Assembly: GCA_949738465.1 (NCBI GenBank) | Contig: CATJBQ010000070.1 | Coordinates: 1-59,232, forward strand | DNA length: 59,232 bases | Reading direction: 5' to 3' | From: an uncultured Lachnospiraceae bacterium | GTDB lineage: Bacteria > Bacillota > Clostridia > Lachnospirales > Lachnospiraceae | Part shown: positions 1-8,641 of the stretch, one piece after another | Position numbering within the stretch: position 1 is the stretch's first letter | How the letters are laid out: each line of letters starts with the position of its first letter | The notes under the pieces: model-generated | Database searches by the model: none | The model's input: the letters and a program-made list of their open reading frames with translations, nothing else | Told to the model about the DNA's origin: nothing | Translations under genes and position numbers: made by a program

Positions 1-1402
1 CAGCACCTTCTTCTGCCGGCAGCTCATCATAGAAGGTATAGCCGCACCTGCCGTTTTCCTTGGTATGATACAGCGCCTGGTCCGTCTGGCGGAACAGCTC
101 ATCGTGGAATCCTCCGCTGGAAAATGCCACCCCGACGCTGATGGAATACCTGGGGAAATTGCCCTCTGGATGCAGCAATTTGTCGTTGATGGAATCAATC
201 TTCTCCACAATCGTCTGCTTGTGGGACGCGTCCACCTTCTCCATAATCACCGCAAATTCATCCCCGCCGATGCGCATGACATAATCGCCCCTTCTGAAAT
301 TCTCATCCAGGAGATTGGCAACCTTAATCAGCGCCTGGTCCCCCATATCATGGCCGTAATTATCATTGATGGCTTTAAATACATCCACATCGATGAGAAG
401 AAATGCCAGACGCTTTGCGGATTCGCCAAGCTGCTTTTTCAACTGCTCAAAAGACTGCCGGTTCAAAAGGCCGGTAAGGGCATCCTTCTCTGCCTTCTGG
501 CGGAGCATATTCTGCTGCTCCAAGGTCATTTCATACACGTTATTATAGGTAGCCGCAAGGTATTTGAATTCGTAAGCGCCTGTAATCTCCAGGAAATTGT
601 TGTTCTTGATACAGTTCACGTAAATGCGGATGGGCCGCAGAATCAATACGGCTATCATAACGTAGGAAAACAGCACCAGAACCACCACCACAATCGTATA
701 GATGCTCTGACGCACCAGCGCACTTTTCATGGAAGCCTCACTTTCTTCCAACTCCTGCCCGCAGATGGCAATCACGTCCTCCGTAACCTTAGAAAGCTTT
801 TCTTCGATCTGGCTTTTTGTATCGCGGTATTCCTTTCCAAACACCAGTTCGACTGCCTGGACCAGTTTTTCATCCGATGTACTGGAAAGCTCCTCCTCTG
901 TCAGGGGATACTCCTGCATCCGCGGATGGATCCGGCTCATATCCTCTCCCGCCGAAAGCGCGGTCAGCTTCATGGAATGGATCTCCAGCTCCATCAGCGC
1001 ATCGGACAGCTCCATGGCCTGTCTGGCCGTGTCAAGCATTCCCTGGTCCTCTCCCTGCAGATACTGCTCCAGCAGAACAAGCGACTGATCTCTCCTCTTT
1101 GTCTCCTCGGCCTCCCGAAAATATGCCTCCACATAACGATAATCCTTAGTCGCCGCATAAAAGCGTACCTGATCCGTCAGATAATTGGATCCCATCAGCA
1201 GATTCTTCACTTCCTCCTGGGCCAGTATGTACTCCTTCGTCATGCCGGCCAGCCGCTGGTGGTGGTTCATCACCTGTCCGATCCCGATGCCGATCAAAAT
1301 GGATATGATCAGTGTAGCCGCCACCAGCCACAGGCTGATCGTCTGTATGCGGAGTCCTTTCAGCGTACCTGGTTTTTCTCTTGATGCTGTCTGTCTGCTC
1401 AT
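1..1402 (-). CDS. Membrane-anchored GGDEF diguanylate cyclase (3' end outside window)
   Basis: Makes cyclic di-GMP from two GTP. I read 467 codons on the minus strand with no stop before the window edge, so the C-terminus is missing. The start ATG at 1402 follows GGGGAGAG. Order: hydrophobic segment about residues 20-40, an extracellular helical sensor region, a second membrane segment about residues 220-240, a HAMP-like linker, then the GGDEF domain. The active-site loop reads GGDEF exactly (near nt 270). Five residues before it is RRGD, matching the RxxD product-inhibition I-site, so the enzyme should be both active and feedback-inhibited. No EAL domain is visible. The gene is not obviously co-transcribed with its neighbours. 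Confidence 0.9.
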   Translation of the reverse strand, partial: MSRQTASREKPGTLKGLRIQTISLWLVAATLIISILIGIGIGQVMNHHQRLAGMTKEYILAQEEVKNLLMGSNYLTDQVRFYAATKDYRYVEAYFREAEETKRRDQSLVLLEQYLQGEDQGMLDTARQAMELSDALMELEIHSMKLTALSAGEDMSRIHPRMQEYPLTEEELSSTSDEKLVQAVELVFGKEYRDTKSQIEEKLSKVTEDVIAICGQELEESEASMKSALVRQSIYTIVVVVLVLFSYVMIAVLILRPIRIYVNCIKNNNFLEITGAYEFKYLAATYNNVYEMTLEQQNMLRQKAEKDALTGLLNRQSFEQLKKQLGESAKRLAFLLIDVDVFKAINDNYGHDMGDQALIKVANLLDENFRRGDYVMRIGGDEFAVIMEKVDASHKQTIVEKIDSINDKLLHPEGNFPRYSISVGVAFSSGGFHDELFRQTDQALYHTKENGRCGYTFYDELPAEEGA

Positions 1403-1518
1403 TTTTCTCTCCCCTGCCGATTATGATGTTCCTGTTCGAAGCGGCCCCAAATCGCCACATATGAATAGTTTATCATAACGCGCACCTTTCTACAAGAAAA
1501 AAGAACAATTTCACGTTT

Positions 1519-2337
1519 TCAATGAAGGGCCTCCTCCTGGGAAGGCAGAACGCCCATATACCGTTTGTAAATCTTGGTAAAATAGGAAAGATTCGTAAAA
1601 CCGCTGCGCTCCGCGCTCTCCCCCACATTGTACTTTCCGGAGGCCAGAAGCCGCCTGGCGTGGCTTGTGCGGATCACGTTGAGATATTCCACCATGGTGC
1701 GTCCGGTAATCTCCTTAAAACCCCTGCTGAAATAATATTTGCTGAAGCCCACCGCCCCGCTGACCTCATCCACGGTGAGATTTTCCGTAAAATGCTCCTG
1801 CAGAAAGCCGATGGCCTCCTTAACCATGCGGATCCTGCGGCTCTCGGCAGGCGATGCCTGGCGGGGGGTATCCTGATAGCGGCGGCATGCATAAACCCCC
1901 AGCTCCATCAGCAAAGCCCGGACTCTGGCCTCATAGCAGGCTTCCTGCTCCTTAAGCTCCCGGGCAATCTCCTCCACAAATTCCAGCAGTCTTCCATCGG
2001 AAATCTTAAGCTTTACCGTACGATCTGCCAGAATTCCCTGGCTATCCAGAAAATCCCGGTCCACAATCAGGCAGTAATACCGGCAGTTCTCTGTCAGCGA
2101 CCGGACGCTGTGCAGATTCCCGCTGTTGATCCAGGCCGTATCCCCCGCCTGGCATACCTCCTTCTGGATCTCGGAAACCACCTCCGCGCGCCCTTCCGTA
2201 AAGCATAAAATCTCCGGGCTGTCCTGCCAGTGCATCACAAATTCCGATTCCGATGTGATCAGGTCGATATGGAAAATCAGAGGCAGCTTGGAATCCGCAA
2301 AAAGCAGATTTTCATAAAAAGATTCCTGAACAATCAT
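1519..2337 (-). CDS. AraC-family transcriptional regulator with cupin sensor
   Basis: A 272-residue AraC-type regulator. The N-terminal half looks like the AraC_binding cupin (sugar pocket), with conserved HxxxE-like residues in the stretch around HWQDSPEILCFTEG. The C-terminal 100 residues carry two helix-turn-helix motifs (DEVSGAVGFSKYYFSRGFKEITG, then VGESAERSGFTNLSYFTKIYKRYMG). I chose ATG 2337, preceded by GGAAGGAG nine bases upstream; a longer in-frame ORF to 2595 would run across the promoter and into the divergent gene. It is transcribed divergently from the isomerase-dehydrogenase pair at 2482-4419 and most likely controls that pair. The ligand is not known. Confidence 0.9.
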   Translation of the reverse strand: MIVQESFYENLLFADSKLPLIFHIDLITSESEFVMHWQDSPEILCFTEGRAEVVSEIQKEVCQAGDTAWINSGNLHSVRSLTENCRYYCLIVDRDFLDSQGILADRTVKLKISDGRLLEFVEEIARELKEQEACYEARVRALLMELGVYACRRYQDTPRQASPAESRRIRMVKEAIGFLQEHFTENLTVDEVSGAVGFSKYYFSRGFKEITGRTMVEYLNVIRTSHARRLLASGKYNVGESAERSGFTNLSYFTKIYKRYMGVLPSQEEALH

Positions 2338-2399
2338 AAATACCTTCTCCTTCCCCCACAAAAAAAGCAAGATTGTGTTAATCAGGGGCAATTCTATCT

Positions 2400-2431
2400 C
2401 TTTATCTTTCGCATGTTTATTATATAATAAA
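2400..2431 (+). promoter_or_regulatory. Divergent AT-rich promoter/operator region
   Basis: TATAAT at 2423-2428 (plus strand) sits inside a perfect AT palindrome, TTTATTATATAATAAA at 2416-2431, between the AraC gene and the isomerase gene. A weak -35 (TTTATC at 2401-2406) lies 16 bases upstream. The palindrome may simply reflect AT-richness. Confidence 0.45.
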
Positions 2432-2481
2432 ATGGTAGCCGTATCAATCACAAAATCAGATGATAGAAGGAGTTGCATGTT

Positions 2482-3324
2482 ATGTACAATTTTTCCATCG
2501 GCGTAATGCTGGAGTCCTTCCGGACAGACGTAGAGACAGCTCTTACCAAGGCCGTCTCCATCGGCGCAAAAGGCATCCAGGTCTATGCCACCCACGGGGA
2601 TCTGGCGCCCGAAGTCATGACCGGGCAGAAACGAAAAGACTTTTTAAAACTGTTAAAGGATCATGGTCTGGTCATTTCCGCTCTCTGCGGCGATCTGGGG
2701 CAGCCCTTCGTGAACCAGGCGCAGAATCCGGCCCTCATTGAGCGTTCCAAGCGGATCCTGGACATGGCCAGGGATCTGGAGACGGACATTGTCACCACCC
2801 ATATCGGCGTGGTTCCAGAAGACCCCGGCCACGAGCGTTATAAGATCATGCAGGAAGCCTGCTTTGCCCTGGCCCAGTACGCAGATTCCCTGGAGGCCCA
2901 TTTTGCCATCGAAACAGGCCCGGAGACCGCCGCTACCCTGAAGGGCTTTTTAGACAGCCTCCATTCCACCGGCGTTGCCGTCAATTTAGACCCTGCCAAT
3001 CTGGTGATGGTCACCGGCGATGATCCTGTCCAGGCGGTACACACCTTAAAGGACTACATTGTCCACACCCACGCCAAGGATGGGCAGCGCAACTATTACC
3101 GCTCCCCGGAAGCCGTTTACGGCCTGGTGGAGGACGAGATGCTCCAAAGCCCCTCCTTTACCGAGCTTCCTCTGGGCGAAGGCAAGGTACCCTTCCCGGA
3201 ATATCTGAAGGCCCTTGACGAGATCGGCTACCATGGCTTCCTCACCATTGAACGGGAGGTTGGGGAGGATCCCGAGGCAGACATCCGCAAAGCGGCAGAT
3301 TTTCTCAAAAAGCTGATTGGATAA
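2482..3324 (+). CDS. Sugar phosphate isomerase/epimerase (AP endonuclease-2 TIM barrel)
   Basis: A 280-residue xylose-isomerase-like TIM barrel (PF01261 type). The expected metal-site carboxylates and histidine are visible: E in FAIETGPE, D in NLDPANLVM, H in VHTHAKDG and E in FLTIEREVG. ATG 2482 is nine bases after AGAAGGAG; an upstream TTG at 2473 touches the ribosome site and is rejected. The gene is followed after 27 bases by a Gfo/Idh/MocA dehydrogenase, a pairing typical of pathways that oxidise and isomerise inositols, 3-keto-sugars or rare hexoses. Substrate cannot be assigned from sequence. Confidence 0.88.
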   Translation: MYNFSIGVMLESFRTDVETALTKAVSIGAKGIQVYATHGDLAPEVMTGQKRKDFLKLLKDHGLVISALCGDLGQPFVNQAQNPALIERSKRILDMARDLETDIVTTHIGVVPEDPGHERYKIMQEACFALAQYADSLEAHFAIETGPETAATLKGFLDSLHSTGVAVNLDPANLVMVTGDDPVQAVHTLKDYIVHTHAKDGQRNYYRSPEAVYGLVEDEMLQSPSFTELPLGEGKVPFPEYLKALDEIGYHGFLTIEREVGEDPEADIRKAADFLKKLIG

Positions 3325-3351
3325 AATATATTCAGAAAGAAGGTATTTTCT

Positions 3352-4419
3352 ATGGAACAAAAACTGAAAGTAGCGATCATCGGCACCGGCTCCATCTCCG
3401 AGAGCCACATCAACGGGTATTTGAAGAATCCCAACGCGGAGCTCTACGCCTTCTGCGACATTTCTGAGAAGCGTTTACAGGAGATGGGCGAAAAATACGG
3501 CGTCACCCGCCTCTACACCGACAAGGACGTGATGCTGAAAGAACTACCGGAAATCGACGCCGTCAGCGTCTGCACCTGGAACAGCGCCCATGCGCCCTGC
3601 ACCATCGCCGCCTTAAAGGCCGGCAAGCATGTGCTCTGCGAAAAGCCCATGGCTACCTCCGCTGCGGAAGCAAGGGAAATGCTCGCTGCCGCCAAGGAAA
3701 GCGGCAGGCTTCTGATGGTGGGCTTTGTCCGCCGCTACGGCAACGACTGCAGTATCCTGAAGGAATTTGTGGATAACGGCTATTTCGGCGATATTTATTA
3801 CGCCAAGGCCACCTATCTTCGCCGCAACGGCTCCCCGGGCGGCTGGTTTGGCATGAAGGAATTCTCCGCCGGCGGTCCTTTGATCGACCTTGGGGTTCAT
3901 GTGATCGACCTGACACGCTACATCATGGGCAATCCCAGGCCCGTTTCCGTCTACGGCGCCACCTTCCACAAGCTGGGTGACCGACGGGAGCTGAAGGATC
4001 AGAAGGAATACGTGGCCGCCTCCGCTACCGGAAACGAGGAATTTAACGTGGAGGACCTTGCCTCCGCCATGATCCGCTACGACAACGGCTCCGTGGTTTC
4101 CATCGAGGCCTCCTTCTCCCTGAACATCAAGAAGGATGAGGGCAAGATTGAATTTTTCGGGACCAAGGCGGGCGCCAAGCTGGATCCGGAGCTGGAGCTG
4201 TACAGCGAATCCAACGGCTACATGACCGACGTCAACCTCTGCGCCCCCACGGCCTTAAGCTTCAACGGCCTTTTTGAAAATGAGATCGACCACTATGTGG
4301 ACTGTATCTTAAACGGTACTCCCTGCGTCTCCCCTGCCGAGGACGGCATCGCCCTCATGGAGATCCTCGACGCTGTTTACGAGTCCGCGCGCACCGGTCA
4401 TGAGGTTGTGATCGGATAA
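3352..4419 (+). CDS. Gfo/Idh/MocA-family NAD(P)-dependent oxidoreductase
   Basis: A 355-residue dehydrogenase with an N-terminal Rossmann fold (GTGSISESH near residue 11), the CEKPMA signature with the catalytic Lys, and the C-terminal motif GGPLIDLGVHVIDLTRY containing the conserved Asp and His. Such enzymes oxidise a sugar or inositol hydroxyl with NAD. The ribosome site AGAAGG lies upstream. It is the second gene of a two-gene operon with the isomerase at 2482, and a strong hairpin follows its stop. It is distinct from the related dehydrogenase at 32336-33400. Confidence 0.9.
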   Translation: MEQKLKVAIIGTGSISESHINGYLKNPNAELYAFCDISEKRLQEMGEKYGVTRLYTDKDVMLKELPEIDAVSVCTWNSAHAPCTIAALKAGKHVLCEKPMATSAAEAREMLAAAKESGRLLMVGFVRRYGNDCSILKEFVDNGYFGDIYYAKATYLRRNGSPGGWFGMKEFSAGGPLIDLGVHVIDLTRYIMGNPRPVSVYGATFHKLGDRRELKDQKEYVAASATGNEEFNVEDLASAMIRYDNGSVVSIEASFSLNIKKDEGKIEFFGTKAGAKLDPELELYSESNGYMTDVNLCAPTALSFNGLFENEIDHYVDCILNGTPCVSPAEDGIALMEILDAVYESARTGHEVVIG

Positions 4420-4426
4420 CGAAACA

Positions 4427-4465
4427 GGGCTGCCATACCAGAAATTGGATCTGGTATGGCAGCCC
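4427..4465 (+). terminator. 14-bp perfect stem after the dehydrogenase
   Basis: GGGCTGCCATACCA and its exact reverse complement TGGTATGGCAGCCC flank an 11-base loop. Only a short T-rich stretch follows, so it is a weak intrinsic terminator but a strong hairpin between convergent genes. Confidence 0.7.
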
Positions 4466-4519
4466 CATTTCTGCCGCTACTGCTTCTTTTCCGGCCCGGC
4501 CCTCAAGCATCCGGCTTCC

Positions 4520-5413
4520 CTATCGGTCAAATTTGCGGATCAGCCCCAGCCCCAGCGGGTGCGGCCCGGTATGGACGCCGATGGTGGCCCCGATCTGGAA
4601 AATCCCGATCTCCTTAAGATTGGAGTATTCCTGCAGGGAGGCAAGGAGCTGATTCCGGAATTCCACCGCCTCCTGGTAATCGTAGCCATATCCCACCACG
4701 ATCTGGTAATCGTCCGGTGATTCCTTAATCTTAGCGAAATGCTCCCTGGTCTGGTCCACCAGCTTCTTTCTGGACTTCACCCGGCTTCTGGTGATACCGG
4801 TGGGAAAAATCTCCCCCTCCCGCAGCATAATCAGCGGACGGATCCCCAGCACGGAGCCTGCCGCTCCCATCACCTTTCCAATCCGGCCGCCGTGGATCAG
4901 ATACTCGAAGTTCCCCACCGTGAAAATAATGCGCCCGGTGGACTTGATCCGCTCAATGTTTGCCACCGTCTCCTCCAGGCTTAAGCCCGCCTGCTGCATC
5001 CGCACGGCCTCCAGTACCAGAATGCCCTGGAGCACCGTATTGACGGTGGTGTCGATCACCGCAATCTTCACATCCGGATACTCCTCCAGCACCAGCTCCC
5101 TTGCGTTCATGGCCGCATTGTAGGACCCGCTGAATTTGGTGGTGATGCAGAGACAGACCATGTCCACGCCGTCTCTGGCATAGGGGGTAAAAGCTTCCAC
5201 ATAATCCTGGATGGAGGGCAGGGAGGACTTGGGATATACATCCGGGTAATCCACCATCTTCTGGTAAAAGTCCCGCACCCCCACCTCCTCGATCTCTTTC
5301 TGGTAAGTCTCCCCGTCAAAGGTCACGTAAAAGGGAACCACATGGATCCCCTGCTCCTTGGGAATCTGCTCCCCCAGGTCGCAGGATCCATCCGTAATGA
5401 TCTGATATGACAT
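4520..5413 (-). CDS. DegV-family fatty-acid-binding protein (FakB-like)
   Basis: A 297-residue DegV protein. These proteins bind a fatty acid and present it to the FakA kinase for acyl-phosphate formation. Visible family features are DGSCDL near the N-terminus, the SLPSIQDY region, TKFSGSYNAA and the C-terminal GATIGVHTGPHPLGLG. I chose ATG 5413, about ten bases after AGGAG; an upstream GTG at 5422 is too close to that site. No FakA gene is adjacent. It lies downstream of the coiled-coil gene but has its own promoter. Confidence 0.9.
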   Translation of the reverse strand: MSYQIITDGSCDLGEQIPKEQGIHVVPFYVTFDGETYQKEIEEVGVRDFYQKMVDYPDVYPKSSLPSIQDYVEAFTPYARDGVDMVCLCITTKFSGSYNAAMNARELVLEEYPDVKIAVIDTTVNTVLQGILVLEAVRMQQAGLSLEETVANIERIKSTGRIIFTVGNFEYLIHGGRIGKVMGAAGSVLGIRPLIMLREGEIFPTGITRSRVKSRKKLVDQTREHFAKIKESPDDYQIVVGYGYDYQEAVEFRNQLLASLQEYSNLKEIGIFQIGATIGVHTGPHPLGLGLIRKFDR

Positions 5414-5469
5414 AGACAACACGCTCCTGTTTCTTTCTCTTTCTGATATCGTTTTTAATACTACGTAAT

Positions 5470-5498
5470 ATCATATCATTATTCCCAGAAGAAGTAAA
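5470..5498 (-). promoter_or_regulatory. Promoter for the DegV gene
   Basis: On the minus strand TTTACT (5498-5493), 17 bases, then TATGAT (5475-5470), about 57 bases before the start codon. Confidence 0.5.
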
Positions 5499-5531
5499 GA
5501 ACCTACTGATAAAATTTTCCAAAAATGCTCC

Positions 5532-6686
5532 CTATGACCGGCACATCTGGTCGATGGACCGCAGCACCTCCATGATCTCCTTATGATATTCCCGCTTATC
5601 CTTCAGTAAAATCAGAATCTGCTTCTGGGCCTCCCGGATGGTCTTCACCTGCTGCTCCATGCGGATCCGCAGCTTCTGCCGCTGGACGATCAGGGAATGC
5701 TTCATCTCCACCATATCCTTTTTGTCGATCAGCGCAACCACCTGGCTGGTCCAGATCTGGGCGTCATAGAGCTGATATTTTTCCAACTCCCGTACCAGGC
5801 GCCGGTTAAAGTACCCCAGGTCTTCGTTGGCCTTCTCGAAGGCCTCCTGCTCCTTGGCGGCCTCTAAGTACTGCTCCCAGAGATAATTCAGCTCCATGGA
5901 ATTGTTTACGTGAAATTTTTCACAAGCATAATCCACCGCATTGGTGGCATGTACAAATTTTGCCTTCAACTGGTTGGAAACGGTGATTGCGCGGTTGACG
6001 CTGGCCCTGGCGTTTTTCAGCTCCTCCCGGTCGTTCTGGAGCCGCAGCAGGCAGGCTCCGCCGGAGAGAACGGCAATCAGCAGGACACCCAGCATCCAGA
6101 CGGTCATATCCATCCGAAGGCCGTAGCGCAGATAGAGCATCACGCCGATGGCGGCAGACAAAAGCCCCAGGATCGCAAACAGCGCCACCTTCAAAAGCTT
6201 CTGCTCCCGTCTGACGGACTCCAGATAGTAGCCCCATTCGGATTTCTCTCCCTCCATATAGTTGATGTCCCGCCTGACCATGGACTGATAATTTTCGTTG
6301 GTCTTAAGCCTCTCGATATCGTCGGGCATCTCTTTCGCAAGCTGCTCCATCTGGGCGTACTGGGCATCGGAAATGGTGCGCTTCTTCTTTCCGAACTCCT
6401 CCCGCTTCTGGTTCAGCGCCACAATGTTCTTCGCAATCTCCACCAGGGACGCAAATTCCTCCCTGGGCATCTCCTCCAGCTTCTGGATATCCTCCAGATA
6501 GCTGGTAATCAGCTTATATTCCTTCTTGGATTCGCCAAGCTCCCTGGACTGCCCGATCAACTGCTCGCAAAGCCCCAGCGCCTCATGCTCCGCCTGCTGG
6601 CGTGGTTCCATCAGGGACTGCTCCAGATGCAGTCCGTCCAGATACGATTCCTCTGTCTTTTTTTTCCGTCTCTTAAAAATTCCCAT
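5532..6686 (-). CDS. Coiled-coil protein with a central two-helix membrane anchor
   Basis: 384 residues; I do not recognise a named family. It starts with a basic cluster (GIFKRRKKKTEES) and then a long Lys/Glu-rich helical region to about residue 165. Two membrane segments follow at about 167-187 and 195-213. A second helical region rich in Glu, Gln and Lys runs to the end. Both coiled arms are predicted to face the cytoplasm, joined by a hairpin in the membrane. One base separates it from the TPR-like gene, so the two are translationally coupled. It is the last member of the four-gene cassette 5532-12187. A structural or scaffolding role is plausible but unproven. Confidence 0.75.
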   Translation of the reverse strand: MGIFKRRKKKTEESYLDGLHLEQSLMEPRQQAEHEALGLCEQLIGQSRELGESKKEYKLITSYLEDIQKLEEMPREEFASLVEIAKNIVALNQKREEFGKKKRTISDAQYAQMEQLAKEMPDDIERLKTNENYQSMVRRDINYMEGEKSEWGYYLESVRREQKLLKVALFAILGLLSAAIGVMLYLRYGLRMDMTVWMLGVLLIAVLSGGACLLRLQNDREELKNARASVNRAITVSNQLKAKFVHATNAVDYACEKFHVNNSMELNYLWEQYLEAAKEQEAFEKANEDLGYFNRRLVRELEKYQLYDAQIWTSQVVALIDKKDMVEMKHSLIVQRQKLRIRMEQQVKTIREAQKQILILLKDKREYHKEIMEVLRSIDQMCRS

Positions 6687-6687
6687 C

Positions 6688-7383
6688 TTACATCACTTTC
6701 TTCTTATATTCTTCCCGCAGCGTTAAGAGAAGCTCTCCCCAGTCCCCCGGTTCCACAAACTCCTCCGGCGGCTCTATGGGCTCCGCCAGGGCCAGGGCCT
6801 CCTGCCTTGCCTGCCAGGACTGCTCCCTCCGGTTTTGCTCATAGGCCCTGGCAAACTGCAGCGCCGCCTCCTGGAACAGGAACAGGCCGGCATAGGCCAC
6901 GCCCAGGTTATGCCGGATATCTCCCAGAAGCTCCGGTTTCTGGAAGGACGCATCCTCCCGGCTTAACAGCTTCTCGTATTCCAGGATACAGCGGTTATAT
7001 TTTTCATTCTTCAAAAGCTGGTCCGCCGCCAGCTTCCTGCGTCCAAATTCATCCCAGTTCTGGAATTCCCGGGCAAGCTGCTGGATGGGCAAAAGCTCCT
7101 GCTCGCGATACATGCCCGCCTCCTGCAGCAAAAACCAGGCGCACCAGACCGGATTCTTCCCCTGCCTCGCATACTCCTTCAAATGCTGTGAAAGCCTTGG
7201 CAGCTCCAATTCCTCCCGCAGCCAGGTGAACATGCGTTCCCCGATCAGTCCTTCCTCCAGGAACGCCGCATTTTCGTACAGAAAATAGCACAGCTCCTCC
7301 AGGTTATATAACTCCAGCCCCAGCGTCTCCACACAAAAGGGATGGCGGGCCGTCTTCTCCCTGCAAATCCACAATTCACTCAT
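6688..7383 (-). CDS. TPR-like helical protein of the four-gene cassette
   Basis: 231 residues, starting at ATG 7383, which overlaps the upstream stop by eight bases (ATGAGTGA). The C-terminal half has paired helices typical of tetratricopeptide repeats, for example ILEYEKLLSREDASFQKPE, NLGVAYAGLFLFQEAALQFARAYEQ. The N-terminal third is Leu/Glu-rich with the segment GLELYNLEELCYFLYENAAFL. No catalytic motif is visible. Its position between an actin-fold protein and a membrane coiled coil suggests an adaptor. An in-frame upstream extension to 7431 lies inside the previous gene and was not used. Confidence 0.75.
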   Translation of the reverse strand: MSELWICREKTARHPFCVETLGLELYNLEELCYFLYENAAFLEEGLIGERMFTWLREELELPRLSQHLKEYARQGKNPVWCAWFLLQEAGMYREQELLPIQQLAREFQNWDEFGRRKLAADQLLKNEKYNRCILEYEKLLSREDASFQKPELLGDIRHNLGVAYAGLFLFQEAALQFARAYEQNRREQSWQARQEALALAEPIEPPEEFVEPGDWGELLLTLREEYKKKVM

Positions 7384-8617
7384 CGATTTTGTACTCCCAT
7401 TCTCTCCCGCTGGCCGGATACCAGCTTCCAAATCCCAGATCCGTCACCTTAAAACAGAGCCTTCCCGCCTCCCCGGCATATAATTCCACCTGAAGCCGCG
7501 TCATCCGGTCCGGGCGGGCCGGCAGATCTGTCAGCTTCAGACTCCGGATGCCCGCCTCGCTGCTGCCGGGGCTTTTCAGCCAGACCTCAATCTCCGGCTC
7601 CCCCGAAAGCAGCACCTGGCAGGAGGCCGATACCTCATAGCGGCTGCTGCCCGCCTCTGCCAGCGCATGAAAACGGACCTGCTGGGCGTCGTGCACCCGC
7701 AGAAGAATGTCACGCTTCAGCTTATATTCGCTGAAATAAAGATACCCCGGGTTCTCCTTTTGGGCCTGTAAATAACTGCCATAGCAGGCGCCCTTGACAT
7801 ACAGGTTGCGCCCCTGGAACACGCGCCTTCCCCGGCACAGCACCGTCAGCGCCTCCTTCATCCAGCCGCCCTCTAAGCCCTCTCCGGTCAGATAGGCGGC
7901 CGATACCAGCTTCCCCTTAAGCACCCTGGAAACGGCTCCGGCAAAGGCCCCATCCCGCTTTTCTGCTTCTTTTGGAAGCTCCCCCAGGACCTGCTCTGTG
8001 ATATCCACCGTCACCGGGCTTTTTTTCCCCTGCTTCGTCAGATACAGACAGGACAGCCGATCCCCCTCGCAGACAAACAACACGTTGTCATACTGCCTTA
8101 ACTCCCTGGGCTGGTTCATGGCAAAATGGCAGAAGCTCTCCCCATCATCCAGAAGCGTCACGTCCTCCCTGGAGATTCCCAGCGGTTCCAGCAGCTCCAG
8201 AAACAGCCGCACCACCTTATCATCCAGCCGTTTCAGATGAATGGCAATCTTTTGTATTTGTGAAAATTCTGACAATCCCGGAACCATCCGGAGCAGCTTT
8301 TTCAAATAGAGTGACAAAAGCTTTGGCGCCGCATATTCCTGGGCCCCCAGCGTGATCTGCTCTCCCCCGAGACTCCGGCCAAGGAGCCTGTCCAGATAGG
8401 CCACATCCTCCCGTCTTGCCCGCTCCCCCTGGGAATCCATAAGACAGAAGGCCTTTGTCCCCGGCATCTGGCACAAAACGGTGGGGATCCGGTAGTACTC
8501 CTCCCCCGCCACCAGGCTGACCGTCTCCGGCTCCTGCATTCCTTCGGTATAATAGCCGATCTGGGTCCAGTCGTCATTCAGATCGATTCCGATATAAAAG
8601 CCCTTCTGATTCGCCAT
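7376..8617 (-). CDS. Degenerate actin/Hsp70-fold protein (probably DUF5716 type)
   Basis: 413 residues. The N-terminus YIGIDLNDDWTQIGYY (residues 8-23) has the layout of the phosphate-1 loop of the actin/Hsp70/hexokinase superfamily. VLFVCEGDRLSCLYLTKQG looks like phosphate-2, and AYLTGEGLEGGWMKEAL followed by LYVKGACYGSYL resembles the adenosine motif (GG..., GAA). Several canonical residues are changed (LNDD for LGTT), so nucleotide binding is uncertain. The last 90 residues look like a beta-rich substrate-binding tail, again as in Hsp70. The DUF number is from memory and not checked. It sits 24 bases after the 1181-residue gene and overlaps the TPR gene. Confidence 0.7.
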   Translation of the reverse strand: MANQKGFYIGIDLNDDWTQIGYYTEGMQEPETVSLVAGEEYYRIPTVLCQMPGTKAFCLMDSQGERARREDVAYLDRLLGRSLGGEQITLGAQEYAAPKLLSLYLKKLLRMVPGLSEFSQIQKIAIHLKRLDDKVVRLFLELLEPLGISREDVTLLDDGESFCHFAMNQPRELRQYDNVLFVCEGDRLSCLYLTKQGKKSPVTVDITEQVLGELPKEAEKRDGAFAGAVSRVLKGKLVSAAYLTGEGLEGGWMKEALTVLCRGRRVFQGRNLYVKGACYGSYLQAQKENPGYLYFSEYKLKRDILLRVHDAQQVRFHALAEAGSSRYEVSASCQVLLSGEPEIEVWLKSPGSSEAGIRSLKLTDLPARPDRMTRLQVELYAGEAGRLCFKVTDLGFGSWYPASGREWEYKIDE

Positions 8618-8641
8618 TCTCCGCCACTCCTTCCCTGCCGC

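Noticed and set aside
65-1384. 439-codon plus-strand open frame
   Set aside because: It is the opposite-strand shadow of the GGDEF gene; the minus strand carries a real domain with the GGDEF motif and a ribosome site.
5910-7229. 439-codon plus-strand open frame over the cassette
   Set aside because: Composition is His/Pro/Arg-rich without any domain, and it lies opposite two well-supported minus-strand genes.
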